From Strobilurus pachycystidiatus (taxonomy: Eukaryota > Basidiomycota > Agaricomycetes > Agaricales > Physalacriaceae), in assembly GCA_019915135.1 (NCBI GenBank), contig JAHLMK010000020.1:372001-436000 (forward strand): a stretch of 64,000 nt of DNA. Reading direction: 5' to 3'. Within the stretch, counting starts at the first letter, position 1. Each line of letters starts with the position of its first letter. Both the position numbers and the translations under genes were made by a program. This document shows, piece after piece, positions 1 through 11,107 of the stretch. The notes beneath the pieces are model-generated. The model searched no databases. It was given only the letters and a program-made list of their open reading frames with translations, and was not told where the DNA came from.

Positions 1-404
1 CCGCTTGTGAGTAGTCCTTGGCGGGAAGAAGTTCCTGAGACGAGAGGCAAGAAGAACTGTTCCCGCGTGCGCCATGGGAGCCAGTGACACCCAATTGACT
101 GGCGTGAAGTCTGGTCCATATCTGTCTGAAAACCAATGGCTAATGCGTGTCCAGTCATCGGTTGTGATCCCGCCTCTGAAGGGAACGACGGCTGTGAGTG
201 GCTTCTTCTGTGATATCAGCCAGGCCAGTGACGCCGAGCTAGCTAAGTTTTCACTTCCGTGCTTCTTCGTCTTGCCCACACAACCAACAGGCCCAAAAGG
301 ACCTTCTAATAGGGTGCTAAGGCACGTCTACGCCTACATCTACCCTACACAAAGCGCCGCCGGAGTCTGGGATCTCACACTCTGCGGTCACCGTAATCCA
401 CGGG
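1..404. other. No recognisable gene
   Basis: A 117-codon plus-strand frame (74-427) is open here, but it has no recognisable domain and its last codons run into the CACGGTA repeat. I see nothing else I can support. Confidence 0.3.
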
Positions 405-519
405 ACCGGGGTAGTCCCTCACGGTAATCTACGACCCTCACTGCCACGGCCACGGTAGCACGGTCACGGTATTCACGGTAGCAGTTTCACTGCCACGGTA
501 AAATGTACTAGCCCGAGTG
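405..519. repeat. CACGGTA-rich repeat, uninterrupted copy
   Basis: About 115 bases are built from CACGGTA/TACCGTG motifs. The left end resembles CGGGGTAGT and the right end, read in reverse, CGGGCTAGTAC, so the unit looks like a short inverted-repeat element. The same unit occurs at 20757-20833 joined to 25026-25068, where it is split by a 4.2-kb insertion. This copy therefore serves as the empty-site reference. It interrupts the minus-strand frame of the Ulp1-like fragment next to it. Confidence 0.7.
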
Positions 520-1031
520 TATGCCGTCCATGGAAGGCGGCGAAGAACGGCATGTGTACGAGATATGAGTTGACGTGATGATTGGAGGTGGGTATCAATG
601 TTGGCATCATCCAAGAAGACAGAGCGTGTTCGTAAAGACAACTCAGAGAGAGCCCAGGTCTTCTTTGCGGGTAGAACATCATGAACACAGATCCAATAGG
701 TTATGAGCCATAATGGCATTGCAACGGTGGCCACTGCCTCCGTCGCCTCATGGCACGAAAGTGACATGTTGTCATTCCCATTTGGAGAGTCGAGGAGATG
801 GATCAAAGATTCCAGTTCCTGGGATGGGGGTAATGGAAGTGAGTGAACGGCTTCGAGAAAGCTAATGGTTATGGCAGTGCTGGGCTCCGGACCGAGTCTG
901 ATGGATGGGACAGCCTGATGGGATATGCGCGGAAACTTGAAGGCAATGAGCTCCACGATTGTGGCCGATGGAGTGGGGAGAAGATGTTCGAGGAAATTCT
1001 CCGGAATCTTTAGTAGGAGATTTTCTGCCAT
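520..1031 (-). pseudogene. N-terminal fragment of a Ulp1-like protease gene
   Basis: A minus-strand frame starts at 1031 (MAENLLLKIP) and contains LPLPPSQELESLI and, about 50 residues on, MPLWLITYWICVHDV. This spacing resembles the N-terminal part of the Ulp1-type cysteine protease genes that accompany KDZ/Plavaka-type transposons in Agaricomycetes (remembered pattern). The catalytic protease domain is absent. Similarity stops near 520, where the frame enters the CACGGTA repeat and continues into low-information sequence. I infer a gene end truncated by the repeat. Alternatively it could be an unrelated hypothetical gene. No catalytic His or Cys can be pointed to, so function is not supported. 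Confidence 0.4.
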
Positions 1032-1204
1032 GGAAGCGTTGAAGAGGGTTTTTGCTAGCCTGGACTTAGGGGAGGGGTCGACATCGATGTCTCCAGTTCA
1101 TCAACATTTTCTTGATCCGACGTAGAAGCCGGTCTCAAGCCGGCCTGAGCCGATCACGAGCTCTGCACAGCCCAAAGCTTCGCGCGTCTTGTTGATCGTC
1201 TTCG

Positions 1205-3574
1205 TTGTCTTTGCCGCCGTCGATGGTCGCCGCCTCTAAATTGAGCTTCGACAGCCCCGAGGGTGCCAAATACGTTAAAAATCTCCTCTCCACGGCTATC
1301 TCACATCCATTACACGACTACATCATCGAAGGACTATGCAAAGCAGTAGATGGAAAGCATGTCATTTCCGCCCTCTTGACAGGAGGCGGCAAGACGAGCT
1401 ACATGTATGGATTTATGAAGTTGCTTCAATCACTCTCCAAGCTTTCTGAGCCCTGCCCATTTGACGTGAAGCCAATACCGGAAAATCCACTCATGGTGGC
1501 AGTATTCCCGACGAAAGGTTTAGAGGAAGACATGGTGAGCACTTGAATTTCTACCTTTGTATCATCTAGCGACTACACAGGAAAAAACCTTTCTCAAGTA
1601 CGGAATTAACGCGCTCGCCATTAATGAAGACACGCTCGCGGAGTCTCCGGACTTATGGACTAGGGCAGCGTCACTGGACCTCTCAGTCCTCATCATTTCC
1701 CCCGAGCAATTCAGCTCTAAATCTTACGATAATCTCTTGCATAATCCCTCTGTCCACCCTCGATTCGTCGCCCTCAGCATTGACGAGCTTCATCTTCTTC
1801 TGGACTGGGGAGCTCCCGGGTTTCGAGAGTGCTACCGGGACGTCGGACTTGGCCTGGCGCGAATGCCTGAGGGTGTAGTCATGTTTGGAGTAACTGCTAC
1901 TCTTCCGGCCGGGAAGGAAACTCAACAAATCGTCGACATCCTTGGCCTTAGACCAGGTGAATTCTTCTTCTCACGGCGTTCCAACATTCGACGCGACATT
2001 CGCCTTTGTGTTCGTGAACTTCGGCATGGTTTGGGTGGATGGTCATTCCCTGATCTCCGATGGATTGTCGGTGGGCGGCGAAAGACTATCGTGTATTGTG
2101 ACACGATCTCGCTCGCGTTTCGGATTTTTGTAGATCTGTGGTACACTATACCCGATGCCGACTCAGCGTCGCGTAAATCACGCCTCCGCCTGTACTGCTC
2201 CCTGTTCTCAAAGGCTTATAACGAACAGACACGCGTTCTCTTCGTGAACGATCCCGATTTGCAGGTCATATTCTCAACCGATGCTCTCAAAGTCGGGAAC
2301 GACTTTCCAAATGTGGACGATGCTGTTGTTCTCAACCCTGTCAACGTGAACGATATCATCCAGAAGATCGGACGCGCTGGACGAGATCCGGCTCTCGTAC
2401 CAGAACCTCGGGGGATTATCTACGTAACGAAAGCGATGTTGGCACGCGCTCAAGATGTTCTCGACGGAAAGCCTCCCAAAAAGAAGAAGAAGTCAGGGAG
2501 CAAGGGCGATGGGAACATGACCAAGGAGATGGCCAGGTTCCTTCTCGCGGAATGCTACATCCAGGAACTCAACATCCAATACAACAACCCGGCCGTCGAC
2601 CCTCCCTGTACATGCGAAACTTGCAAGACTACCCCACGCCACCATCCTTCCGTTTGCTCCTGCAGCCGCTGCATGCCAGAGCCTCCGTTACCCCCTCTCC
2701 GCCGCAAGACGCGCAAAACTTCTCATGTCGGCTACATTCCCAGGGCTCGTCAGCTCGATGCCACAATGAAGCTGAAGGGTCGGGATCAACTGGAGAAGGT
2801 CCGCTGGCGTCATTGGTTATCTTCCCAAAGCGCTGCTAGCCAGCACTTGCCTCCATCTGCATTCCTTCCAGACCAGCTCATTACCGACTTACTCAACAAC
2901 TTTCATCATCTCACTAGCCTCGACAGGCTCACCTCCTTCATCGGCGATTACAAGTGGGCATCTGCACATGCACAGGAGATCTTGCAGGAGATCCTCGCAC
3001 TCGAGAGAGAGTTCTGGCAGAAACGGGTCGATGTTCTTCTTAGCACATCCGTTCCTTCAGAGACCAGTCCACGGCGCCGGTAAGGTCTTACTTGCACCGT
3101 CTTCTTGTGTGCTGACATTTCTTAGTGCTCGGGTCATTGTCGAGGATCCCGCTGTTCCTTCGTCATCATACGACTCTTTCTGGACTACCAATCGCCGTCA
3201 TCCTGCGGTTGCTGCACTGTCCAATATGCAAGCGACAGCCGAGACTTCACGGACAGCACCAGCATCACCAAAACAAATGCCACGGCCATCAGTGTCCTCG
3301 ACTGTGGAGCCGACTCGCCTGACAATCAGGATACCGTCCTTGGCCAAGCGAAGGGCGACGCTGACCCAGGCGCCAGACCTACCCAACCCCTCGAGTCCTC
3401 AAAGACAACGTCGCCAGTCGGTTGCCAGACTATCCGCTACCCCAAGTCCTTCGAAAATGCGGCGCACTACAAGGCGTCATGTTGCAGCTTTGGTTCGTAA
3501 TCACGATTTCCGAGTTTTGGAAGTGCTAACATCAATAACAGGCTTTGGAAAAGGAGAATCAATCAACCCGTTGA
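1205..3574 (+). CDS. RecQ-like DEAH-box DNA helicase, four exons
   Basis: Proposed exons are 1205-1534, 1581-3079, 3126-3492 and 3542-3574 (introns of 46, 46 and 49 bases, all GT-AG, phases consistent), giving about 742 residues. Walker A is seen as LLTGGGKT (about residues 57-64) and Walker B as DELH (178-181), followed by TATLP. The second RecA lobe carries QKIGRAGRDP (about 372-381). After a lysine stretch there is a Cys-rich cluster (CTCETCK, then CSCSRC, about 452-480), then a basic disordered tail. An alternative start is the Met at 1223. The motif set fits RecQ-family ATP-dependent 3'-5' helicases, but I cannot identify RQC or HRDC domains. The stop (3572-3574) directly abuts the stop of the convergent DUF6589 gene. 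The last two exons are inferred from splice phase only. The gene appears intact. Confidence 0.8.
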
Positions 3575-6500
3575 TTAATCGTCATCTATTGCCATATTGT
3601 ATGTATCCCAATGATCATCTGCTTCCTTGTCGGCCAGGATAAGGTCTCCGTAATCATCGGCATCAAGATCGTTCTCAACCTCGCCAAGCATGTCGGTGTC
3701 GACGTCCATATCGAACTGGCCTGATGGCCTCAGGTACGAAACCTGATTCTCCTCAAACTCGTTCTCTCCGTCCTCGTCGTCTGACTCGCTTTCCACCTCG
3801 CTGACCATCCCTATAAGTTCCGGATCACTGTCATCTGATAGTGCTCCTTCGAGTCCTTGTAGATCTTCAGGCGCTGATGATGAACCGGCCAAAATAGCAG
3901 AGTCGACAAAGACAGTCTGCTGAAGGGCATCCATCGATACAGGTTGAGGGAAGCCATCGGCTCGCAGCCGTCTGATTCGTGCAGTTTCCTTTGCCCATTG
4001 CTCGAGCTTCCCCTCCTGGAAACTCTTCACTCGCCGACCACTATCATCGAAACGGTTACGGTCATCGTCACCTGTTGAATACGAACGCGGTGTTCGAAGA
4101 ACGTGGACCATGTTGGATTCGTAATGGTGCATGAGGCGACGAAGCTCTGCCTCTGCCTCTGGCTTGTTGTGCTTTCCGGATCGCTTAGCAAGTCCGAGGC
4201 CGCGGTGGATGTGCTTTTTGCATTGCATAGTTCGATACGCATTTGGTGCAATGACTTCGGCAACATGAGGTGAGTCGAATTCGCCATCGTAGTCGCCAAG
4301 CTGATCATAGAACTCGTCTTGAATCTGCTCCTGGAATAGATCTCCGCACTCGAAATGATCCGGTAGTCCAGAGGCGTTGACGATATAGTTCTCGAAGAAC
4401 ACATCCTGGAGCTCAGGACTGGACTCCAGCTCGATGCTGCAGAACATCTCAAGGAGGTACGAGCTGTATTTCTTGTGTGAAGAACCAGCAAAAGACACTG
4501 TTAGCATCTGTGTCCGAGTTAACTCAGTAAGTCACTGGCATTGTGAACGTAAACACTTGCCTTCATAATCTCCCACAGACAGCCTACATCGCCAACCTTG
4601 ACGGCCCTTTGTGCTTCTCGCGACAGCATGACATCGTAAATGCAGCGTGTCGATCGAGCTAACGTCTCATCCCCCTCAAAGACCTTCTCTGGCCCGGCTT
4701 TCTTCTTCTTCTTAGTCCCCGACTGCAAGCTCTCGAACGCTGCTGATGTCTCATCGCGCTTTGGTGGTATCCATTGTGTACCGTGACGAATTTGGAGATC
4801 GGGAGGGTACTGATTGTGCATGGCATAATGAAATGATGCAGGACTGCCGTACAGACGGCGAAGTGTATGTGCATGCTTCCGGAGATCGTCAAACGATATC
4901 ATCTGATCGCTCTTTGCCAGGTTATCAAAGTAAGCGTGTAAGCCTTTTTCAGCGTTTAGTTCAATACTAATAGATGTCTGTCAGTGCTTGATGGTCGAGA
5001 AAGTCTGCCGCAACTCACCGCCAGCAATCAAGCATCCGTGCTTGGCAGTCTGTCTGCGCAAAGTCGTTATACTTGTAGAACTCGACTTTTTGCAGACTGG
5101 CTGGCGCTCTCAAGTTCAGGACATTAGCACCGCGCCCCATGGCAGCAGGATCCTTGCTTGTAAGCGAGTCCCAGTGTGCTTCGTAGATTCTACTGAGATC
5201 GGTCCAGAGTGTATGCCAGGATTCGAGAATGGGCATCAGGAATTCCAGCCGGTCAAACTCCGTGTCCTGGAACTGGAGATAGTTCATAAGCTGGACCAAA
5301 CGTTCGAAGGACAGCCCGTCTCCTCCTGCTATCAGAATTCGACGCATAAATTCATCAGCTGTTATACCCATCGATTCGGCAAGTTTTCGAATTGCCTTAT
5401 TCATCTCGGCGGTTGATGTTTCGCTATAGGCCGTTGTGGGAAGTGTATAGAGCCGTATTCTTCGTGTGGAAAGCCTCCGTTTGGTGCCTTTAGTGCGCTC
5501 TAGCTCCTTCAGATTGTCACGGTAAATGTCGAGTTGAGATCCATTGAAGTCCATGAGTTCTCGGATCCACTGTATCTCGAGAGCATCATCGAGAAAAGCG
5601 TGATCGATTCTCTCCCAGAATTCATCGAAAGTAAGAGTATTTCGGAGGTTCTTGCTGATGTAGTGGCGACGGACGTCAATATCCAGCGCCACGGGTATGA
5701 AAGCTGCAAGCTCGAAAGCGGTTCCTGCCGTTCCTGTGATCATATGGGCATGGCGTCCAGCACGAATGTAACGCGGTTTTGGGTATTTTTGCACGTTGTC
5801 GAAGCGAAGCATCAGGGCGCGGTTATGGCAACGATGGATTCCCTTCAAGGTTAGACTATCTTGGATACCGAGCTTGCGGAAAAGCCGCAGGACGGTATCG
5901 TAACTGACGGATCCGCCAATACGACTCTCCAGAGACCACATATACTTGTTTGCTGAACAAGAGAACATCAACAGCCCCTTTGTAAGTGCCAGTAAGTTGG
6001 CCTTTTGATTTCGAGAGAACATCACGGAGCTCAGAGCAAAGGTAGCCACCTGTAAGTCGAGCTCAGTCGTCGTTTGTAGCTTTGACAAAGAAGTACTTAC
6101 TGTCTCGGGAGGTCGGTCACCCTTTGGTTGTGCTCTGACAGTGGGAGCGGCATTCTTGGCTCTGCTGCGTCGATTTCGAGGTTTGGGTGCAGCCATGTTT
6201 GTCAGGAATCTGAAGACGAGCGGGGCGTGCTCCAGAAAGACGGCCTTTGCCCCTTCGATAGCTTCGGCACCGTATTCTTCACTGGCTATATCTCCAGCTT
6301 CGGTTGCATAGCTATGCAGCTCGCTTTTCTTGTGTGTTGCCTTCCTGACCTCCTTCAACAGCTGTTCCTCTGCCACTTGAACTGCAAATGTTGTCAACAC
6401 GGGTCGAGCAAACTTGAGATCCGTATAGTGCATCGTGGCAGAGAAAAGCTCGCGCCTCTCGTCATTGTTCTCTGGCGGCAAGCCCCATGGATTACGAACC

Positions 6501-7033
6501 AAGTCCTCGAGGACTTGGGCAAGGGTGATCTTACACCTTCCTCCCATGATTTTACTGACCATATTGCGATGGGTCTGACCGCGCTTTATGATGTTGCCCT
6601 TGTCGTCCTTAAGATCGGATTGGAGCGTGTAATGGAGGAAGTCGCCGTATGTCCAACCGAGACCTTGAATACACTTGCATATATGATCGGCCTTCTCTGT
6701 GATAGACATGGGCTTTCTTCGCGTGTTGTCCGGACTAGCAGCGCGGGGTGTGGAAGGACCTGCTTGAGATCTTGTAGATGCGGAGGGATGTTGCCAGCTG
6801 GGAGGACCGTATTGCGTCGGTGTAGCCGTGTGTGAGAATGGGCTGAGCACCTGAGCGCTGCTGGTAGGGATGTGGGAGGCAAAGTACGCGTTGGATGGCC
6901 CAGCAGGTGTCATCGGAAATGGGCCCCGTGAGGTATAGTATGGGGAATACGCGACGTGGGGAAAGGAATTTGTCGCATGGATCTCATCATCTTGACTGTC
7001 CGAGTCAGATTCGAGTGCACTTGGCTCATTCAT
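3575..7033 (-). CDS. DUF6589-family protein, four exons
   Basis: Minus-strand exons 7033-6101, 6049-5019, 4966-4557 and 4497-3575 join in phase (introns of 51, 52 and 59 bases) to about 1,098 residues. The N-terminus is acidic and Ser/Pro-rich. A globular stretch follows, starting near residue 108 (SITEKADHICKCIQGLGW), and could be a DNA-binding region (inference). The C-terminal half matches the remembered DUF6589 pattern: ARMLDCWR, a conserved VGDVGCLWEIMK, then FAGSSHKKYSSYLLE, ELESSPELQD and GLGLAKRSGKHNKP. The tail is strongly acidic (Asp/Glu-rich). The family is expanded in Agaricomycetes and its function is unknown. The frames are open and all splice signals are present, so this looks like a live gene. 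It is tail to tail with the helicase, with no base between stop codons. Confidence 0.8.
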
Positions 7034-9584
7034 TGGTGTAGTATGAGTTGTACCGAAGTCAAGAAAGATCTGTCGCAGATTACATATTGTGTCACTGGGT
7101 ATTACTCATAAGCCGCAGACGGCAGTTCGGCCGGGCTGTCAAAAATTTGATGAAAGGGAGACGTCGATGTGACCCCCTCCCCTACGTCCAGGCAGGTCCA
7201 GGCTCTATACGAGAGAACGACTGTCTTCGCTCGTACTAGAGCCGGGTTAACCAGGCTAGTCATATGCCCGAGCGGCCGGTCTAGGGCCTAGGCTGCCCGT
7301 CACGCGAGGAAACATTCCATCAAGCCGATCGACAAGTTTCAGGCAGCCCTCGCACCTAGTAAACTTTTCCCTCCCTCTCACAAAAAAAAAAGTTTGGTAT
7401 ATTTGGTCTGACTAGGGAGACTACCTCGCACCAGGAACTTCCGACAAGTCCTGATACCCGCATTTCAGCATCAGGCGCGGATTCGTATTTGCGTAACTTA
7501 CCTGAGTGCCGTACGTCTCCTAAGTGGCGTACCCATTGGGTACTGGGTGTAATACATAACCTGAACAAAAATCTAGAGCCAAATCTACTGAAGATGGACA
7601 AACTTACCGCGTCGTTCCCGATGTACCCGTTCGTGCTTTCCATCCACTTCTGTATCTTCAGAAACAAAAATGCTTAGATCTTGGCACGGCCTCAAATCCC
7701 CGCAGTACCCCTGCACATCTGATGGTCTCCAGAAGGACCATCCACACAAATACTTCAGTGATGCGCAAACATACCCAAAGCTCCGCGTCGCGTTTGCCAC
7801 TATTCTGGGCGCGGGAAGGGTTTGCAAGTATGATATTAGGTCCTTGGATACTAATGCGGCGTAATACAGTGCCCGCCAAGACCTGAAGAAGTACATACCG
7901 TTGGATCTAAATCGAGTCCAGTTCCTGTATTGCAACTCCTGTTCGTAAGAAGGGTTCAGCGGTCAACGACATAAATGGGATGAAGTATATACATACATAT
8001 TGAGATCACCAATGTGCGAAAATGAGAGCCAGAGGCAGAGCAAGTGAAGGGGACGGAGGACAAGGTAGCTCTACCCCGCATCCCTGGGCTCAGATAAAAT
8101 GAAATCGCGCGTCATAGGCAGAGATCGCCATGACACATACGTGAACCATCGATAGCTCAGGGTCTAGTGAGCGAGCAGGCGGTAAAGAGTGCAACAAAAC
8201 GCGTTCGCAGCGTCTTATTTGTATTACGTAAGCTGTTTTATACCATCCAAGTAAAAAAGTCTCCCAGAGGTCGCCGAGGCTGGGAAACGTGCCAGAGGGA
8301 TTCGGAGGAGTGAGCGAGCGTGCGGACGTCGTAGCATGAGTCCAAGTTGATGGCGATCACTTGGCGTGTCCAGAATAGATCTTGACCTGTTGCCACGATG
8401 TTTCCCCGCTATTTCCGAGGCCGCCGCACGTCTGGAACGTCTGCCCAGTGCGACTAGCGCGTTTCATGAGCGGCGCAAATTACTCACTTGGACATCAACA
8501 GGCGTACCCTGGTGACTCGGGAACTTTGAGTCCAGGGTCTACTTGTGCTATCGCGAAAAGAATTGGACCGAACGGACGCGCTGATGGAAGATTTTTTCAG
8601 GTTGACGTTGAGGTGGTTCCAGTTCATCTGTAAGGTGAACATGTGCTTTAACGGTAAGTCCGCGTATACGACCGGTTTTTGGACTTTTACAAACTTTAGT
8701 AGGATATGCTATAGCAACTTGGAACACATTTTTGGGGCGTATTGGACGAGGTACGAGCAAGTACTGCCCGAAAGGTGTTCTTGAAGGCATGGTGAGTGTT
8801 GTTTGAAGTTAGGTAAGTATTTTGTTACAGTAAGCTTCTCATTTCGTGGCGTTGAGGGTTGTTATATTTCAAAGTTCTATCGAATTACAGGGTTTGTACT
8901 GCGCTAAATCAACCAAGGATTACGTGCGCATATGGCGCCTTGTCTTCGGGAGTCCCAGAATTTCTCCTAGAGCTAATCCGGACCTCTTTTCCTCTCAAGC
9001 TCCATCCGCTTCCAACTTCTCTGTCCTCTACTGCTCGTATGCGCAGCTCCAAACCTCGCTGGCACATTAACTCGGAGGTTGCGCACGCACCGTGGAATGA
9101 CCCTACGCTGATCGTTAACGCCGGAGACAATGATCGCAATTTGAAGTATGTACCTTTCACAAACTTCGCATCCCTCGTCTAACGCCGGTATCCAGTGCGT
9201 AGCAAGTCAATAGCAAGTCCGATATTACGCTGTCCTAAGTCGGGCGGCCCTTGGTGTATTTTGCTAGGCTCCCGTATTGCTGCCCTTGAGGATTGCGAAG
9301 GTGGCGCGGTGTGCGCCACATGGTCGTACATCACTGTTGTTCGTCCTGGAGTCGTCCACGCCGCCAATGTCAATGACGGAGAGGGTATCCTGCTGTCGCG
9401 AGAGGAAGGCATTTGGGTGCCGTGGACGCCGTGGACGCCGTGAACACGAGTTCCAGAGAATACAAGGTAACGTACTTTCAAATTGTTCCAAGGCCGTGGT
9501 CAATCCTGAAATTCAATCAGATCTAGATCGAAAAGGCTGTGTGATGGCAGTTGCTGTCCGCCTTCGATGTCGTATGATGTCTTC
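7034..9584. other. Gene-poor stretch
   Basis: About 2.5 kb upstream of the DUF6589 gene. Open frames here are all under 120 codons and none shows a recognisable motif or a convincing splice chain. Near 9417-9440 there is a short tandem GTGGACGCC-type repeat. No RNA gene was recognised. The interval presumably contains the DUF6589 promoter at its left end. Confidence 0.5.
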
Positions 9585-9800
9585 TGTTGGAATCTGAGTT
9601 CACAGCTACGTCACCGATCCTTTCACTGTATCGCGATCACTCGCTGTTTATTTTATCTTGACTCATACTTTCTATATTTACATCGTACGTAGCCGTAGTC
9701 AGTAGTTCTTGCTTGCCTTTTGCCCCCATCACCGTCAATAGACCTTGCTTGGACCGTCCGCTCTTTGCACTCCCATCCCCGCGCTGTCCGTCTGTCCTTA
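9585..9800 (+). repeat. 5' LTR of the Gag-only element
   Basis: 216 bases beginning TGTTGGAATC and ending GTCCTTA, identical by eye to 10892-11107. It is preceded by the 5-base target duplicate TCTTC. Confidence 0.9.
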
Positions 9801-9815
9801 GGTTATGGGCCCCGA
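9801..9815 (+). promoter_or_regulatory. Probable primer-binding site
   Basis: GGTTATGGGCCC starts at the first base after the LTR. It closely resembles the complement of the anticodon stem-loop of initiator tRNA-Met (GGTTATGAGCCC), the priming mode known for Drosophila copia and yeast Ty5, where a half-tRNA is used. One mismatch is visible. Confidence 0.55.
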
Positions 9816-10051
9816 CCGTCGCTAATCACCATCACATCGACCCCTGCGCTTCTACCTTCTCATCGTCGTCGTTGTCATCGCCGTCGACTCTCGTGCCATC
9901 AGTGCCATCACCCGCCATCGTGCCATCGTCCTCCGTGCCGTCGTTCTCTGTGCCATCACCAGTCCTTTGCTATCATCACCGTGCCATCTCCATCGTCATC
10001 GTGCAATTCTCTTTGTGCCGTCTCCACCGTCATCGTGCCATCGCCGTCATC

Positions 10052-10843
10052 ATGTCGTCTAAACCCGCTTCCCGTACCATCATCCTCGACAATACCAACT
10101 ACAGCAACTGGTCCTATGCTACCCAGATGTCGCTCACCAAAGCTCGCGTCTGGGCTGTTGTCAGCGGTGCTGAGCCACGCCCCTTAGGTTCCCCCAACTC
10201 CAAGGCTGTCCAGTCTTGGGTGAAGCGGGACGAGGAGGCCATGTCGCGCATCGTTGAGCTCATCGATACCGATCAGTTTCACCTCACTCGCAAGATGCCG
10301 TCTTCCGCTGAGGCGTGGGAGAGTATTCGCACCTTCCACACCACAGACGGCCTCAGCACTGTCATCACCGTGTTCTTGGGGCTCTTCCGAAACAAGAGGA
10401 AGGCCAACGTGTCCATGCGTGACCACATTGGATCCATCGAGTCCACCGTGCAGAAGCTCACCGACCTTGGCGAGGTCTGCTCCGACCGCCTGGTCATTTC
10501 GTTTATCCTCGCTTCCCTTCCCGCCGAATACGACCGACTTGTCATTGCTCTCGATTCCCACCCCGACCACAATAAACTCGACTACGTTGTCACTCGTATC
10601 CTTAACGAGGAAGCCCGCCTGGCCAATGAGCACGAAATTGCTCTTGAGGCTGCCACCTCCAGTGCTCTTGTTGCTGGTGGTCCGCGTCGTACCCCCGTTG
10701 ATCGCTCCACCATTACATGCCACAAATGTGGCGGTGTTGGACACTTCCGCAACGAGTGCGGAACTTTCCCATTCAATCTCACCTCCCAGTCTGCATCGGC
10801 ACCGCATGCCAGCATTGCGTACGCCCCTCATTATGCTCTCTAA
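10052..10843 (+). CDS. Ty1/copia-type Gag, 263 residues
   Basis: The ATG at 10052 (MSSKPASRTIIL) is preferred over the longer frame from 9713, because the upstream part lies in the LTR and in a low-complexity leader rich in CGTGCCATC. The protein has the copia Gag (UBN2/Gag-polypeptide) layout: NYSNWSYATQMSL near the start, then AEAWESIRTF, then LPAEYDRLVIAL. It ends with one CCHC zinc knuckle, CHKCGGVGHFRNEC (Cys-X2-Cys-X4-His-X4-Cys, near residue 230). Gag would form the particle shell and bind element RNA. The stop lies 48 bases before the right LTR, leaving no room for pol. The frame is intact. Confidence 0.9.
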   Translation: MSSKPASRTIILDNTNYSNWSYATQMSLTKARVWAVVSGAEPRPLGSPNSKAVQSWVKRDEEAMSRIVELIDTDQFHLTRKMPSSAEAWESIRTFHTTDGLSTVITVFLGLFRNKRKANVSMRDHIGSIESTVQKLTDLGEVCSDRLVISFILASLPAEYDRLVIALDSHPDHNKLDYVVTRILNEEARLANEHEIALEAATSSALVAGGPRRTPVDRSTITCHKCGGVGHFRNECGTFPFNLTSQSASAPHASIAYAPHYAL

Positions 10844-10891
10844 AAGCAGTGGGAGATTTTCGGTTGTCTTCGAGCTGTGAACTAGTGGGAG

Positions 10892-11107
10892 TGTTGGAAT
10901 CTGAGTTCACAGCTACGTCACCGATCCTTTCACTGTATCGCGATCACTCGCTGTTTATTTTATCTTGACTCATACTTTCTATATTTACATCGTACGTAGC
11001 CGTAGTCAGTAGTTCTTGCTTGCCTTTTGCCCCCATCACCGTCAATAGACCTTGCTTGGACCGTCCGCTCTTTGCACTCCCATCCCCGCGCTGTCCGTCT
11101 GTCCTTA
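10892..11107 (+). repeat. 3' LTR of the Gag-only element
   Basis: 216 bases identical by eye to the left LTR. It is followed by the target duplicate TCTTC at 11108-11112 and preceded by the purine tract GTGGGAG. Confidence 0.9.

Larger units (their letters stand above)
9585..11107 (+). mobile_element. Non-autonomous Ty1/copia element encoding only Gag (TR-GAG type)
   Basis: Two 216-base direct repeats (9585-9800 and 10892-11107), which I read as identical, flank a 1.1-kb interior. The 5-base duplication TCTTC lies immediately outside both ends (9580-9584 and 11108-11112), so the boundaries are exact. The LTR runs TGTTGG...CCTTA. Directly after the left LTR is a primer-binding-like GGTTATGGGCCC, and directly before the right LTR a purine tract, GTGGGAG. 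The interior has one Gag gene and no protease, integrase or reverse transcriptase. Identical LTRs imply recent insertion, so it must have been mobilised in trans. Confidence 0.9.

Noticed and set aside
2968..3642. Independent 224-codon gene overlapping the helicase end
   Set aside because: Its 3' half fits as helicase exon 3 by splice phase, and its 5' half is an out-of-frame shadow of exon 2.
7375..7400. Poly-A/T tract near 7380 as a second LINE tail
   Set aside because: The run is short, with no flanking duplication and no reverse transcriptase sequence nearby.
9713..10051. N-terminal extension of the copia Gag frame
   Set aside because: It starts within the LTR and runs through low-complexity leader. 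The conserved Gag sequence begins at 10052.
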